A stretch of DNA of 64,000 bases from Latrodectus hesperus (GCA_037975125.1 CM075857.1:88921199-88985198), one strand, 5' to 3'; positions 11,981-24,741 are shown, counted from the first letter of the stretch. The notes: a model not told the origin generated them from the sequence alone. Program-made: numbers and translations.

Positions 11981-13230
11981 CATGCACTCCACTTGAGAAT
12001 TAATTTTTCTCATTGGGAAGAAAGTTTAAATATTTAATGGTCATTTGGTAAAGCAATGTTACATTGTCTTATAACAATGAATTAATATTTGAAAGATTTA
12101 GTATCCTTCTAAAAGCATGAGATATACAAGTATTAAACTTTAATGGTCTTCAACGAATGGTTATTAATGACTAAAGAATTTAACAATGAATAATAGTTCT
12201 CTATCTCCTTCAAATGCTTCGCTTGTATATTTGATTGGTAAATTTATTAAGTACTATTACAATTTATCTTTTTTCAAGTTGGAAATATGGCTTTCTATAA
12301 ATGCTTTTAAATTTTTTATATGTTAGGACTTTCTAAAAAACCTAAATATATATTTTTTTAGGGTAAGAAATCTGCTGTGTTTGTATCTCACTTTGTTATT
12401 TGTGTGTATTTTTTTAGTGAAGTGAATAAAGGAAATACACATCATTTTATTACAACATAATAATATTTATTTAAATTTCAAATAAATTGATAAAATTTTA
12501 ACTTTAATTGAAATATATGGTTTTATTTTGTGCCTTAAATAAAAATGTAGCATGTATTATTTTAATGTATTCCTATATTCACAAAAAATTGTTATTTGCA
12601 TTCTTTATTAAGCAGCATTTATTATTGTATTTTGGTTTTATGTTTCAGAAATTATCAGATACAAAGAATTTATTAGTCACTGAATAACAAACATTTTTAA
12701 AATTACTTACACATATTATAGTAGTTTGCATTAAATAAGATTCATTAACAAAAAATATCATATATCTAAAATAAATTCCTACGAACTTAATAAAATATTC
12801 CGAAAATGCCTGATATTTTAAAAATATGGATAAAAAAGTAAACAGCTTTAAAATTTTAACTAACATTTAAAACATTGTACTTTTGGAAACATGTTGGTCC
12901 TTTTGACATTTGATTTTTTTTTATTTTCATTCTTCATGACTAAAAATCAGTATTTATAACTTTTTGTACTCTTTTTTATTTATTATAAAGTGTTATTCTA
13001 TTATTGTCACTTACAAATTCCTAAACTGAAAAATAGCTCGCATCAAATGATGTAATATTATTAATTTTCTCCAAAAAACAGGAATAACTTCAATAAGCTA
13101 ATAATGTTCATCTCAATGCATTTCATTCACACTTAAAATACTATCCTTTATTATCCACATTTTTTGCTCAAAAATTATCTAATTTAACTCTGTAAAGGAA
13201 ATAATTTATAAAATAAAACATTTATTTGTA
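11981..13230. other. A+T-rich non-coding DNA
   Basis: No feature is recognised. Confidence 0.6.
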
Positions 13231-13239
13231 TCTAAAAGG

Positions 13240-13960
13240 CTCTTGTGGTGAAAGAAGAAGTAAAGTGTTATAAATATTTATACCAGCACTTGGGCCTCTT
13301 ACTAACGATTCAAAATTCTTTCGAATAGTTTCATACAAAATAATTTATTCGCGCAGAGTCCATGGCTTCACTAGGCTATCAAGACAGTATCAAAATGCGA
13401 CAAAGACACGTAAAACCACTTAGGGAAGAATTTCCACTTCTGCAGGGACCTCACCGAAATTTCTATTCATTTTAATTCATCTTCACCCAACATGTTTCCA
13501 TTCCCTCCCAATAACATTAAATCTGAATTCCAGGAAAGATCCATCGTAGAAGATTCGTCTAAAGCACTCCAAGGTTTTCGCGCACCTCAAACGATCTACA
13601 TCCCTAAAGAGAGGCATGTGTTCCAATTTCTCCTGGTGATGTTCCTCCTTCGTTCATACCCACCCACGCACACCCACTTCTCTGTTCCATCCATTACGAG
13701 CTCAGTAGGATACTTTTCCTCCTGTGGATGGCCCTTCTTAAGTCACTAACTGACCACAAAATTAATCCCAAACAAATGCAAACCGCGGCAAATTGGCTAG
13801 GGGTTGCCTAGGAGTGATGGAAAAGGAAAAATAATCGATATCTTTCCAAATAGCAAAGTAGAATCGGAATAGGAATAAGATTTGACAGTTTTAATTGCAG
13901 AATATTACCCCGGTTAAGGGTTTTATTCCAGTGATTCTAGTGGCAACGAGAAAGCTTTAA
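13240..13960. other. G+C-richer island
   Basis: Composition is more balanced than the flanks. An 85-codon plus-strand frame (13492-13749) starts at ATG but ends in low-complexity Pro/His/Ser sequence and has no recognisable domain. A regulatory or untranslated-exon role is possible but unproven. Confidence 0.25.
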
Positions 13961-14183
13961 CAACTTTATTTTCCTTCCTATGAATGCCTTTTGTAATTGT
14001 AAGCGTATTACTTATAATATATAATCTGGAATATCTTCAATAAAGTGAAGCTATAATAAATTCGATCAATGTTTCTCACATATTTTTTTTAAAAAATGCC
14101 TTAGTATTGTTAGAAAATTTATATTTGTGATGCGTTTTTAACAGAAATATTGGCTTATGATAGTTAGATAGAAATATGTACAG

Positions 14184-14252
14184 ATGTTGCCAGCATATAA
14201 TTTGACCAATATTTCCAAAGAAAACTATGAAATACCTGATATAGTAAGACAG
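14184..14252 (+). CDS. candidate plus-strand exon, 69 nt, phase 0
   Basis: ATGTACAG as acceptor and AAGACAG|GTATGC as donor bracket exactly 23 codons, beginning MLPAYNLTNISKEN and ending PDIVRQ. The donor is moderate and the pyrimidine tract before the acceptor is poor. It is on the opposite strand from the other exon candidates. The open frame continues past the donor to 14387. No family is recognised. Confidence 0.18.
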
Positions 14253-14701
14253 GTATGCAATAAAGCAGTAAGATCTTTGCCTTCTAACAAGATAAAACAG
14301 AAACCATTTTTTCGAAACAGTTCTGATTTTTTATCTTATTTTTTTATTATTGAATGTTTATCTAGATACTTCACATCAAATTATTAACAAACTCTAAGTG
14401 CACATTTCTTTAATTCAATGTTAATATTGAAATTAAGTAATTCCAATTATTATACAAGACATATATACCCATTATTTTTATATATTCAATGAAAATTTTC
14501 TTCAAATAAACCGAAATTATTTTTTATAATTTTTTACAATAGTTAATAACAATAATTATGCTATTTATCAATTTATGAAATTTTCGTTTTTAGAAAAAAT
14601 ATTACAAAGTTGTATTATTGCTATTCGCAAATTATATATGCAATTACTTGTGTATATAATTATTATACGTTTTCATAAGTATTGAAATTTTTACAACTTA
14701 C

Positions 14702-14752
14702 CACTTGAAAATTATCGTCCCAGTATTTGATATTATAATCATTCGCGCAAAA
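14702..14752 (-). CDS. candidate internal exon, 51 nt, phase 0
   Basis: On the minus strand a 13-T pyrimidine tract precedes GATAACACAG|, a good acceptor, and the exon ends AAGTG|GTAAGTTGT, a good donor. The 51 nt read through as 17 codons, FCANDYNIKYWDDNFQV, without a stop. A second frame is also open (ARMIIISNTG...), so the reading is not decided. The splice signals are the best matched pair in the first 20 kb. The exon is short and I do not recognise the protein. Confidence 0.3.
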
Positions 14753-14769
14753 CTGTGTTATCAAAAAAA

Positions 14770-16500
14770 AAAAAACTTGAAACTACAACTAATGAGTTTT
14801 TAAATATTTTACCTAATTTTAACGGAAGCTAATTCTTACTTCTTAAATGTTAAACAAATAATGTTGTGGTTCTAAAAACTTTCGATCACCTCATATCTTA
14901 CAAAAACAAATATTAATTACTAAGGTCTAATTATCTTCATTTGATCAGAATGATTTTAATCAGCATTATCATTGTATGAAAAAAATTATTTAAAAACTTC
15001 CTTTTATTAACTTAAGATAATGGAAATTAATTAGTTCCTCCGTAATCAAGATGTTTTAAATCTGATATTAAAATCTGCTAAGAAAATCATTCTATCTCAC
15101 GTGAAAATATAAGAAAAGTGTGATAAGCAGAATTTTTACGATAAAAATTTAAATGGATGATAATATAAATTTGATGAAGCTCAACGTTTTAATATGATGT
15201 ATATCTTTAGCTATTTTTCTTTCATAACAACAAGCAAAATAACTTATTTCCCTGGAAAACTTCAAACCCTATGGAAAGATAATCAAAAAATTGAGATTCT
15301 TTTGTGTATTTTAATAACAGTATTTTCACACTTTCTGCTTCAATTTTTAGCTTGAATACTTTTTTAAAAACCTTCATAACATTAAACATATTATTTAACA
15401 CGATAGCTATAATTTATTTAGAACTGACGAAATAACTGCCTTCAATATGAATGTTAGAAGTTTCAATTTTTCTTTTAGCCTTACATAAATGGAAAAGACA
15501 CGAATTATAGAGACATAAGGATTCAATTAAAACAACCACAAATGTTTTTCCTTAATAGGATAGAGATAGTAGATGAGATCAGTTTATTTATAAGACAATG
15601 CTGATCGAAGCAGATATCCAGAGCAGACAAGTGTTTAATTGGCTTCACAGTTCAACCTTGGCGTACCTTTCAGAAACCATTCATCAACTATTACTGACCT
15701 AGTTGAGGTAAAACTGATAAGACTTTAAATTTGACAGACTATTTCAAGGTGCTGCCCTTCCAGGTTAACTTTCCGACTGATGAATTAAAGAACAAAACAT
15801 TATTTTGGGAAGTAGCACATGCGCTTAAGAGCATTGAGAATATTATATTGTATAATAAAGCAGAATTTGTAAAAATTTGTAAAGTAATTGTATCCTTGAA
15901 TAGATACTGTTGTTTTAACAGACACAATTTAAATAGATTTGTAAAGATATAATTCGCACGCGCGAAATAGATTATTACTCTGAAATCCATCTGCATGTTA
16001 AAGAGTTTTAAAAATCATGCCATAGAACATATATACTAAATAAGCATCATTATTAAAATGTTTTAAAATTGTAAAAAAAATGCACATGCATGGTAAATAA
16101 AATTTTCAAAATAAAGATTTTTCAATAATCTTTAGAGCTATTAACGCACAGTAAACTGTACTGCATTTAGTTTTCCACTACATATTACTTAACTTAATAT
16201 AATCTTTCACTTACATATTATTGTAACTTTTGAACGTGTATAATTATCTAAGCATTCGATTTAGATAAGTATATATTTAAAATAATTTGCTTAATTCACA
16301 GTTTTGTGAAGAATTCCATGTAAAATTGTTAACCAATGTCATTATCGATAAATAAAACCATTATTAATGAACTAATACAAATTAGGATAATTCAGTACAT
16401 TGTGATAATTTATATTTCAGATTGTGCATTTTAGTAATTACTTATACGTTCCCATGCTTTAAATTCAGAAGCTTATGTTCTAGTCAGAAGCATTTATAAA
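14770..16500. other. A+T-rich non-coding DNA
   Basis: No gene is recognised. A small G+C-richer patch lies at 15600-15720 with no open frame. The overlapping frames at 15731-15996 are on both strands and have no motif. Confidence 0.55.
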
Positions 16501-16524
16501 CTTATATATACAGTATCTATAACT

Positions 16525-16725
16525 AGTGGGTTCGGTGTAAAATACTCCTTAGTTTGGCAATAAATATTGGCGATAAAATTTTATTTCTGGCAACGCTGGT
16601 ACACTAGTTTTAGCACTTTAACTAACATAGTCTTAGAGTTGCCATTTTGCTATTCCCCTTTTGGCGCCTATCTTGGCGTCAAAAAATTGCCAAAAAAAAT
16701 AATAAAGGGGTACCAGTAAATAAAC
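16525..16725. mobile_element. possible decayed MITE-like foldback
   Basis: Both ends carry, in inverted orientation, TTTGGCAAT followed about 40 nt later by TGGCAAC. The word TGGCGAT is also present, and the order resembles the subterminal region of the well-preserved MITE at 44716-44957. Terminal repeats and a target-site duplication cannot be defined, so this is a weak call. Confidence 0.2.
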
Positions 16726-18269
16726 TTTTACCTAACTATTTTATTAAAACATCAATGCTTGCACAGAATTTCAATATTGTGTCAATATGTCTGCATTGCA
16801 TTTTAAATTTTAATAAGGATAAAATGTTATGAAATTGATATAACTAGCAATATTTTATTTAAAAACGAGCCATCATAACAGATTCATATATTTTCAAAAT
16901 TAAATTGACTGTCTCAAAATTAAAATAAAGACTTTTAACAAACAATGAGTTTTAAACAAACTCTTTACATTAGTCATTATCTACAGAAATTGAGTAATAC
17001 TCATTTTTATGTTATTTAATCCCATCTTTCAATGCAAAAGCAGTTGAGTGTTAAAGACAACTTTTTAAAATGACATAAATGAAAGAGCCTTTCTTGATCC
17101 AGAAGGATTTCCAATTTTCTTTTTCTTTTCTTATATCCTTGTTTTGGTATCATGTTCCCAGTGGAGCTTAGCATTCCTCAAACGGGAAAATATTTGTTCT
17201 TTTCAGAGCTGTTTCATATCTTTTGGGTTTAGATTTCTAACTAGGACAGGCAGGATTTTTGACGTCAATCCCAATAATGCGGAGATTAAGATGTGATTTT
17301 TATTTGTTATTTCAAGGATTTATTCTGGTATTTACGGAATAAAACAATATTTTTGAAACTCAAATTCGATTCTACTACTACTAATTAATGGAAGATAAAG
17401 CTGCATCAAAAGTTATTGACGAAATCGATATGTAGGTAATTCTTAAGAACTTCTATTAAGTTTAATCAATAACATCATATTATGTTTGTAAGATTAAATA
17501 AATTTTAAGCAATAAGTTAAATAAGCAACAGATGGATTTCCGAGGTTATAAGCGCTTAGTATTTATTTAAAATAATTCAATATCCTAAATTTCATTAAAT
17601 ATTCCAATAGTTAAAAATTCCTTTACACAATACAATTTGTTGAAAAATACACGAGCTTTTAAAAATAAAATAAAATTAGGATATGATTTAAATATTCTAC
17701 ACACAATTTTCTTAGCACAAACTAAATAGCAAGTAATCTTTTGCTGCAGAAATGGGCAGACAGGCATTTTGATACTTTCCTTTACCATCGTTAGCTTTTA
17801 AAATTATCAAAGGATATTTCATAAAATGCTACATTTTTAAAGCTAATTGTAGCTTCATTTTAGTTTTTTTTTATGTAATTGTCTTTATATCATATCATAA
17901 AAATGAAAATCATTTAATGCCATTAACAATAGTTTTTCCACGTTTTGAATAGTTTTCTTAATATTTAAGGAATATTTTTCATTCGCGTAACATTATTTTT
18001 TATCAATTAAGTTCTGCATCGGAGGAATAAAATAACATTTGAAATTTGATAAAAAAAGAAAACAATGTACGTTACAGAACAGCATAAATTAAAATATCAT
18101 CCATTGATAAAATAAAATAATGAGGAATTGAAATTATATTTCACTCTCTCATTATAATTAAACTTCCAAAAATTCATAAGCTTGAATGAATGATAATTTT
18201 AAATATATAGACAAAAAACTTCTGAGATACGTTTAGATTAAAATTTCCTTATATAGAAAACATAACAAA
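16726..18269. other. A+T-rich non-coding DNA
   Basis: Nothing is recognised. The frames at 16647-16832 and 17585-17788 are short and without motifs. Confidence 0.6.
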
Positions 18270-18842
18270 GTTAAAGTGAAAATATTTTTTTTTAAATTAG
18301 ATAAAATATTCATAACAAAATGCTAAATTAAAAACAAACATTAAATATTAAAATAGACTGTTAGAAAATTATGAATACTTAAGTATTATAAAACATAATT
18401 TTGGCAAAATAATTTCTCATGGGTTTATATGCATATCTTATAAAAATGTTTACATTACGGTTGGAAAATCAGAACTTCCTACAGCAATGGAAACTTCTGC
18501 CATTTCTTTTCCTAATTTATACATTTTAACAACATAAATCCTTTGTACACATGAAATGGAAACGAAGTTAAAGTGAAAAGGACGTTTTTAAGCTTAGATA
18601 AAACATTAAGAAGATATTAAATTAAAATAAACATTAAATGCTAATATGGATCACTTTAAATTTACAAAACATTAAAATATTGGAAAAGATGACTTCGGCG
18701 AAATCGCTTTACATGGTTTTATACGAATATCTTGTACCATAAGTATTTTCATAGTGGTAGAAAACTGAGAAGTTATGTGATTTCTTTTCCTAATTTATAA
18801 ACATTAACGACATAGATCCTTTGTAAACATGAAATGGAAACC
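18270..18842. repeat. two-unit direct tandem duplication, about 280-300 bp
   Basis: The unit starting GTTAAAGTGAAAA at 18270 recurs at 18567. Matching anchors keep the same order, for example TTCTTTTCCTAATTTATA, then CCTTTGTA followed by ACATGAAATGGAAAC. The offset drops from about 297 bp at the start to about 278 bp at the end, showing indels since duplication. No open frame is conserved between the units. Confidence 0.85.
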
Positions 18843-18899
18843 ATCACTTAAATCGCAAGCATTAATTACCAACGTATTTAAAATCAGCAACATTTCGCG

Positions 18900-19250
18900 A
18901 AACGATGCATCTATCTTTATGATGTCAAAAGATGGTGCTCAGTTCCAAATGTTTTCTTGCGTTGATTAGATAAGCCGGAGAAGAACATTTTTTTCTTCTC
19001 TCTCATCTTCACATGAGAGTAAGTTGTCCATCCACGGTAAGTAGCGTGACGCTTGATTCTGCAAGACTCATTTACAGCCAAGCGTTCGGAATAAGTGAAA
19101 AAATTCAATCAAAACGTTTTTCTATGTAAACAACGTTTTTTTCGCTCTCCTATCAGCCCTATCAACTCCTGTTTTTGTTAGACTCATCCATCTTACTCTC
19201 TTTTTTTCATTTCTGGAAAAATCAAAGAGTTCCCGTTTTATTAGACTTTT
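18900..19250. other. G+C-richer patch with splice-like words
   Basis: The plus strand has two donor-like words 30 nt apart (GAGA|GTAAGTTG near 19017 and CACG|GTAAGTAG near 19045). The minus strand has a 63-codon frame (18917-19108) with a Lys/Arg-rich part. No consistent exon can be built on either strand. Confidence 0.2.
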
Positions 19251-19536
19251 TTTTCCTTTTCGTCTTTCTTTCGCAACGAAAAATGTTTCTTTTTTTTAAG
19301 AATTGTTTATTTTTTTATAAAATTTAAGTTTATACACATTTTTAAAGGCTTGTTTTTGGTAAAAATAAAGAAAAAAATTTTACAATGCAACGTACAGGAA
19401 ATCCTGATAGTCAGACTCATCAGTCCTCCTTCGGAAAAAAAATGTGGGGGTGGATCTAACGCCTTTACTAGTTAAGAAGAAGAAGAAGAAAAAGTAACGT
19501 TTGTTTACTTCAACATCAAGCTATTGTATGGATCGA

Positions 19537-19555
19537 TTTTTTTTTTTTTTTTTTT
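19537..19555. repeat. poly-T tract, 19 nt
   Basis: An uninterrupted run of 19 T. It could be the reverse of a retroposon A-tail, but no body or duplication is visible. Confidence 0.9.
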
Positions 19556-20619
19556 ACCAACACTATCCTGAAATTGGTATGATGGGAATTACCAGATGAT
19601 GGTGACAATGCTGTTTTCTGGATAAACGAAATTCTGTTACGATTTCCGTTGTTGTCATAAATTCAACAATATCAATTTCGTTACACTCTTTGGCAGAATA
19701 CATGATTACTTGGCATGTTTTTTTTTTTCGCAACAAGCTCACCATTTAATGTTAAACTCCGAAATCATTTCCGAAAACTTCAGAATGAGAAAAACGAAAA
19801 AAAAAACAAGCGCTTACGGTATTATTGAATCTTAAATATTTTACTAGTTTAATGCATGCCTCAAATTTGTAATCCAATTGAGAAACCTAAGGAAAAAAAG
19901 AAAGTTATAATTGACAGGTGACGTTGAAAAGAAACATGCATTTTAGCGAAGATGTTTATTTCCCGTTAAAAGCATAAGAATAGCATTTTTATGTTTCACA
20001 CTAACAATCAATGTCAAGTATTCTACTTGTCATATTCAGCTGTTATTTCACTTTTCAAAAATGAAAATTGAGCCGATTTTCACCGTTCTCGTTTTCAATT
20101 TACAATTTTTTAAGATGCAAATTTCTTTCGAAACTTTAGTATTTTAGAAAATTATTCTGCGTACGCTATTTTACTTCCTGCCATGTGTTTCAGCATAAAT
20201 TTTAATTCTTATTTTTTTATTTTTATATGATATATAACTTTATAATATTTATAGCACAATAAATAATATATACAAGAATAATTCATTTTTACAATCTGCT
20301 ATAAGTTAATTTGATATGAAAATGATCATAACTATCCTAACCACAAAAGTTAGAACTCTAATTAAATTAACATTAATATCTTATAATAAGCTTATTCATA
20401 AAAGAAAACGTCTTGAAATATTCGATTTTTAAAAATTTCTTTATTTAAAATAAAAGTATTTTCAAGAGAAGACTCTTTTTCTCCACAATTTCTCGTAAAC
20501 AATGAAAATAATTCAAGAAATTGAAGTATATATTCAAAAAATATATAATTCATTAAATTGCTAAATTATTTTTATTATAAATTATTAATTAATAACTAAA
20601 CAATATTCATAGATGTTTG
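19556..20619. other. A+T-rich non-coding DNA
   Basis: No feature is recognised. The minus-strand frame 19563-19745 has no motif. Confidence 0.6.

Positions 20620-20703
<84 letters not shown>
20620..20703. repeat. compound microsatellite (CA)n(TA)n
   Basis: About 14 CA units pass directly into about 27 TA units. The tract is a simple tandem repeat with no coding content. Confidence 0.97.
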
Positions 20704-20706
<3 letters not shown>

Positions 20707-21510
20707 TAAACATGCTTCAATAAAATGGGTTTTTTTATTTATCATTGTTATATCAAATTATGGATAGGAATTTTTATAAAAAATCTTTAAATGAATTATT
20801 TTTAAAATTTTTAATTAAAATATTAATGTCTCTTCATTCAGTGTAGTTTACAAACACCACAGGGATTACACTTTGAAATTTCTTTTTCTAAATATTTTAA
20901 TAACAAAGCTTATAAAATTTATTACAGTAAGAAGCTTAAAATGGAATCATTAAATTTAATATAAATATTACCATGTAAGACAACTACTGTAGTTAATCAT
21001 TTCTCACTTTAAGCTCTTGCTTTCCATAAATTGCCTACAATATTTTTATTTTAATCAAAAAATTACCATAGCTGCATTACGGGTTATAAATTCTAAACCA
21101 TTTTCTCACGGTTTTAAAGAGCTAAATAATCAAGAACTAACCAAGTAAACAAAAAAAATAATTAAAACCAAGTAAAAATCATAGAAGTAATGACCTTCAA
21201 CTGGTTTAGATTACAGTCTAAAATGATAAATTACTTTCGTGCAGTATAAAAATTATTGCTGTAGAAATAAGAATTCTGCCATTATATAAAAAAATGGGAA
21301 ATTTAATAGAAGGAATGTGAAAACAATGGAACCGTTATTAAGGAAAAAAGAAAATATTTTCACTGTTGATTGAGGAGAGAATTACCTTTATTTCATTGTA
21401 AAAAATAATGGTCAGTCATTACTGATTTTTGCATAACAACTAAATAGACTCTTCATACCCATCGTTTAGTGTTAATATACGATGTCCTTAGGGTTAGTAA
21501 AGAATTATAT
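20704..21510. other. A+T-rich non-coding DNA
   Basis: Nothing is recognised. Confidence 0.6.
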
Positions 21511-21513
21511 CGA

Positions 21514-21624
21514 TTAATTTCTCAGGTCAGTAGTACCTTCAGCGTGAGAAAGTTGCTGTAGCCCTAAGCTATGTGGTCTCCCGTCACCCAGTCTCATGAA
21601 GTGTGCACCGGATGAGTAAGGTGG
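21514..21624 (-). other. G+C-rich insert-like segment with an open minus-strand frame
   Basis: About 110 nt of balanced composition are set abruptly in A+T-rich DNA. On the minus strand one frame reads about 36 codons to a TAA (pieces: SSGAHFMRLGDGRPHS, LGLQQLSHAEGTTDLRN) and remains open upstream. It has no Met start and no known domain. The sharp boundaries suggest a fragment of a dispersed repeat or an isolated exon. The plus strand has TTTCTCAG|GTCAGT at one edge, an acceptor abutting a donor. Confidence 0.3.
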
Positions 21625-21639
21625 AAAAAAATACAGTCT

Positions 21640-22900
21640 TTTTTATAGTCTATTAAACCTGACAAAGAGTTGGCTAAAGATAGGGAAAGGAAAAAACTTT
21701 GAAATTTAGTTGACTTGATTTCAGATACCAAACCTTGCAGTCAATGAATATGTTTTTTTGGCTTATGGCAATTCTGATTCCGGTCTTAATTGTCAAAAAA
21801 GGGACCATGTACTTATTTAAGAAATGTAATTTATAGTTAAGTAATTGCAATAGCTAAGACATTTTTTAAAGTTAATAAACCAGTCATAACTTTTGCTTTA
21901 ATTGAAAAAGTTAAGTGTTATATTTAATTTCAAAATATAAACACATTTAAGATACATATGTTAATATTCTATACAAAAAAGTAAACAAAATAATTTGAAA
22001 GTAATAGATTGATTACTGATATTTGTCTAATCACATTTTATCAAATCGTGAACATATGTGTTAAGTGTGTTATGTAGATTATTTTATACTCTCAAAATAT
22101 AAAAAAAAATTAAAATTTAGATCGAATAATTTATTGTTATTTTAAAGTTGTATGATGATGGCGATGTATAAGTTTAAATTTAATAGTAGTTTTTACAATT
22201 TTTTATTGCATTTGCGTTATTTGTCAAACATATTATTATTCTATTTATTTACTGTATTTCATGGTAAAAATGAATTTTGATGTCAAATGCAGCTATTATT
22301 ATGATAATATTTTTGAGATTTTTACAAATGTTTTTCTATTAAAATACATTTTTTTGTTGTGATCATAAAAAACGTGAAAAAATATTATTTTGTAATATAT
22401 TTCTTACACAAAGCAAAATTTATTGATATCCTCTTCAGACATTTTGGCTGAATATTACATCGATCATACTATTCCAATTCATTTATTTAATATTGTAAAA
22501 AAATCGCTATAAAATGAGACAGAATTTATTTTGCTTCATATTTTACAAGCATTCTAAATCCCAAATACATTTTTCCTGAATGAAATGTTTAGTTTCCATT
22601 ACATTTATTTTAAACGTTCCGTTCCGTAAGTGAATGATAAATAGGGCTTAGGAAAATATTTTATTCATATTTAGTTAGAGGAAGAAATAAATATTTATCT
22701 AGAAGCATTTAAATGGAATTTTCGCTTTGGTTTATTCTACATTAACTTCGCATCTTTTTCAGTTTCCTGTAATACAACTCTAAGAATTAACAAATAAAGA
22801 ATTTAAATGCATTTAAAAATGCATTACGAGAATTAAGTGGTGAGTTTATTTTATTAAAATACACACGAAGCTAATAAAACAACATTAAGAATCTTCATCA
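21640..22900. other. A+T-rich non-coding DNA
   Basis: Nothing is recognised. Confidence 0.6.
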
Positions 22901-23057
22901 GCAGTTTGGCAACAGCTCTAGATCAGTATTGAAAATCTTATCTTGTCTGACTCTTTTACCCCTTTTATTCCCTTGAGTGCAAAATACAGATTCAACAATG
23001 CGACTGATTGATGGTGATCCCAAAGAGTAGATACAGCGAAAGCAATCGAGCTCTTAC

Positions 23058-23140
23058 CCAATGTTTGAATAATGGCCCGAAATGAAGCTTTTGTTAGGAG
23101 AACAATCTTATTAAAATTTAACGGATCGTAATCTTTGGCA
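23058..23140 (-). CDS. candidate internal exon, 83 nt
   Basis: On the minus strand, GTCCTTCCAG| forms an acceptor and ACATTGG|GTAAGAGC a donor. Between them 83 nt read as one leading base, 27 codons (starting AKDYDPLNFNKIV, ending FRAIIQTL) and one trailing base. The open frame extends beyond both sites as an 84-codon frame (22918-23172), which continues GKSSIAFAVSTLW. That extension faintly resembles the C-terminal region of non-LTR retrotransposon reverse transcriptases, so a decayed LINE fragment is the main alternative. The leading phase matches the trailing phase of the candidate at 24742-24790. Confidence 0.28.
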
Positions 23141-23699
23141 CTGGAAGGACATACTACTTCTCTAGAGTACATTACTTATTCAAATTTACGTGTCTAGACT
23201 TATTCCTCACATAACTATTTATTAAGGATTTGTACCAGGGGGCATTTATTGAAAGATCATTCGAGTTTGGTCGTGGAAGGGATTTTCAATCAATTGTAAC
23301 TCGAATCCCGAGATTGTTGTAGATTATCAATTATTTTGAAATTTAAAATGATTTAATGTTTATCATGTGCGTTCTTAGTTGACATAATATTCTCATTTAC
23401 AATCAATAAAGAGTAAATGAATTTTTAAAATGGAAAAAGATATAAAACAAATCATTATTGAGTTTACACCTCGAATGTAATCATATTTGGTAAAAATTTA
23501 TAAGAAGTTGTAAAACAATCTTTATATCTTTTGTATATTTATTAAAACTATAATTACCTTAATTTGTTTCTATACTCTATATAGTTTGCTGAAGCCTGTT
23601 TCAATAAAGTGAACTTTCATTAATTCTCATTAAGTGATTCATACAAAATTAGGAGTATGCGCCGAATTCAGAAGGACAGATGCTATCTTTTACATTTTT

Positions 23700-23900
23700 G
23701 TACAAAATGTAAGATGTACTTAAGATCAACAACATTCCAGCTCTTAAGTCAGGGTTACACTTGGAGCAAGACTCGACTTAAGTGCAATGATTCTTTTGTT
23801 GGATAATTGATCCATACGTATTTTACGACCAATCTTAAGTTCTGTATCAAGAATCAGGAACGGAAAACACTTAAAGGCGACCTTGCATTAATTACACGAG
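23700..23900. promoter_or_regulatory. CTTAAG-rich island
   Basis: Four perfect CTTAAG palindromes start at 23719, 23743, 23777 and 23834, with a further CACTTAAAG near 23868. One of them lies within ACTTAAGTGC, which contains TTAAGTG, the word bound by NK-2 class homeodomains. The region is G+C-richer than its flanks and lacks a long frame. A cis-regulatory role is inference. Confidence 0.3.
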
Positions 23901-23959
23901 TGCTCTTTAAGAAACCATTTAGCACTCTTCACTTTATGATGGTTAAACAATTGAAACGC

Positions 23960-24690
23960 CTTTAAAAATACTCGCTGAATCTTGAAGCAGATTAAATTAG
24001 TTTCAATTTTCACATTCTATTATTTTATCAGGCAGTCTCGTTTATTCTCATTATAGATTTCTAATTTTTTTTAAAAAAAATATTATTAAGATATAAGAAA
24101 ATGAACACTAATTAAATATCTTTTAATAAATAATATTAGATTAATAAAATAATAAAAGCACATTTTTTTTCAAAAAAAAATTAGTGAGTTACAATATTAT
24201 TTTAAATTTACTCACAAAGAAAGCTAAAAAATAGTAAATATATTTAAGCACAGATTCATTTCTTAAATAATATTCTGGTTTTCCATTAAATAATAAAACT
24301 TTTTTTTTATTTTATCACTCATAATTAACTAAATAAGTGCTTTAACATTGGATATTTATTTGATAGTTATTGGAGTTTACTATAGAGACAGATGTAGAAA
24401 TATGTATACAGTGCAAGCAAATCACATGTTTTAGAAGCATTTCGAGTAAAATATACAACTGGATATACAAAAAGGAGTGACAACTGAGCCAAGATGGAAT
24501 AGTGTACGCCTCTAAAATTAAGACTCTTTTAACTCATGAATGATCCCTTTACTTTCCTTTATTCATTCTCCCAACACTTCGTATCTTCCATTCATATTCT
24601 TTAATCTGTTCTCCACACGCAAGAAACGTAGTAAAAAGTTAGCAAGCAAAACAAAAGACCAGCATTATTTTCCCACGGCGTTTAACCTGT
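23960..24690. other. A+T-rich non-coding DNA
   Basis: Nothing is recognised. Confidence 0.6.
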
Positions 24691-24741
24691 TTCAGCTCTA
24701 GGCCTTCCACGCTGATACGGAATCAAAGCAAGTTGTCGTAC

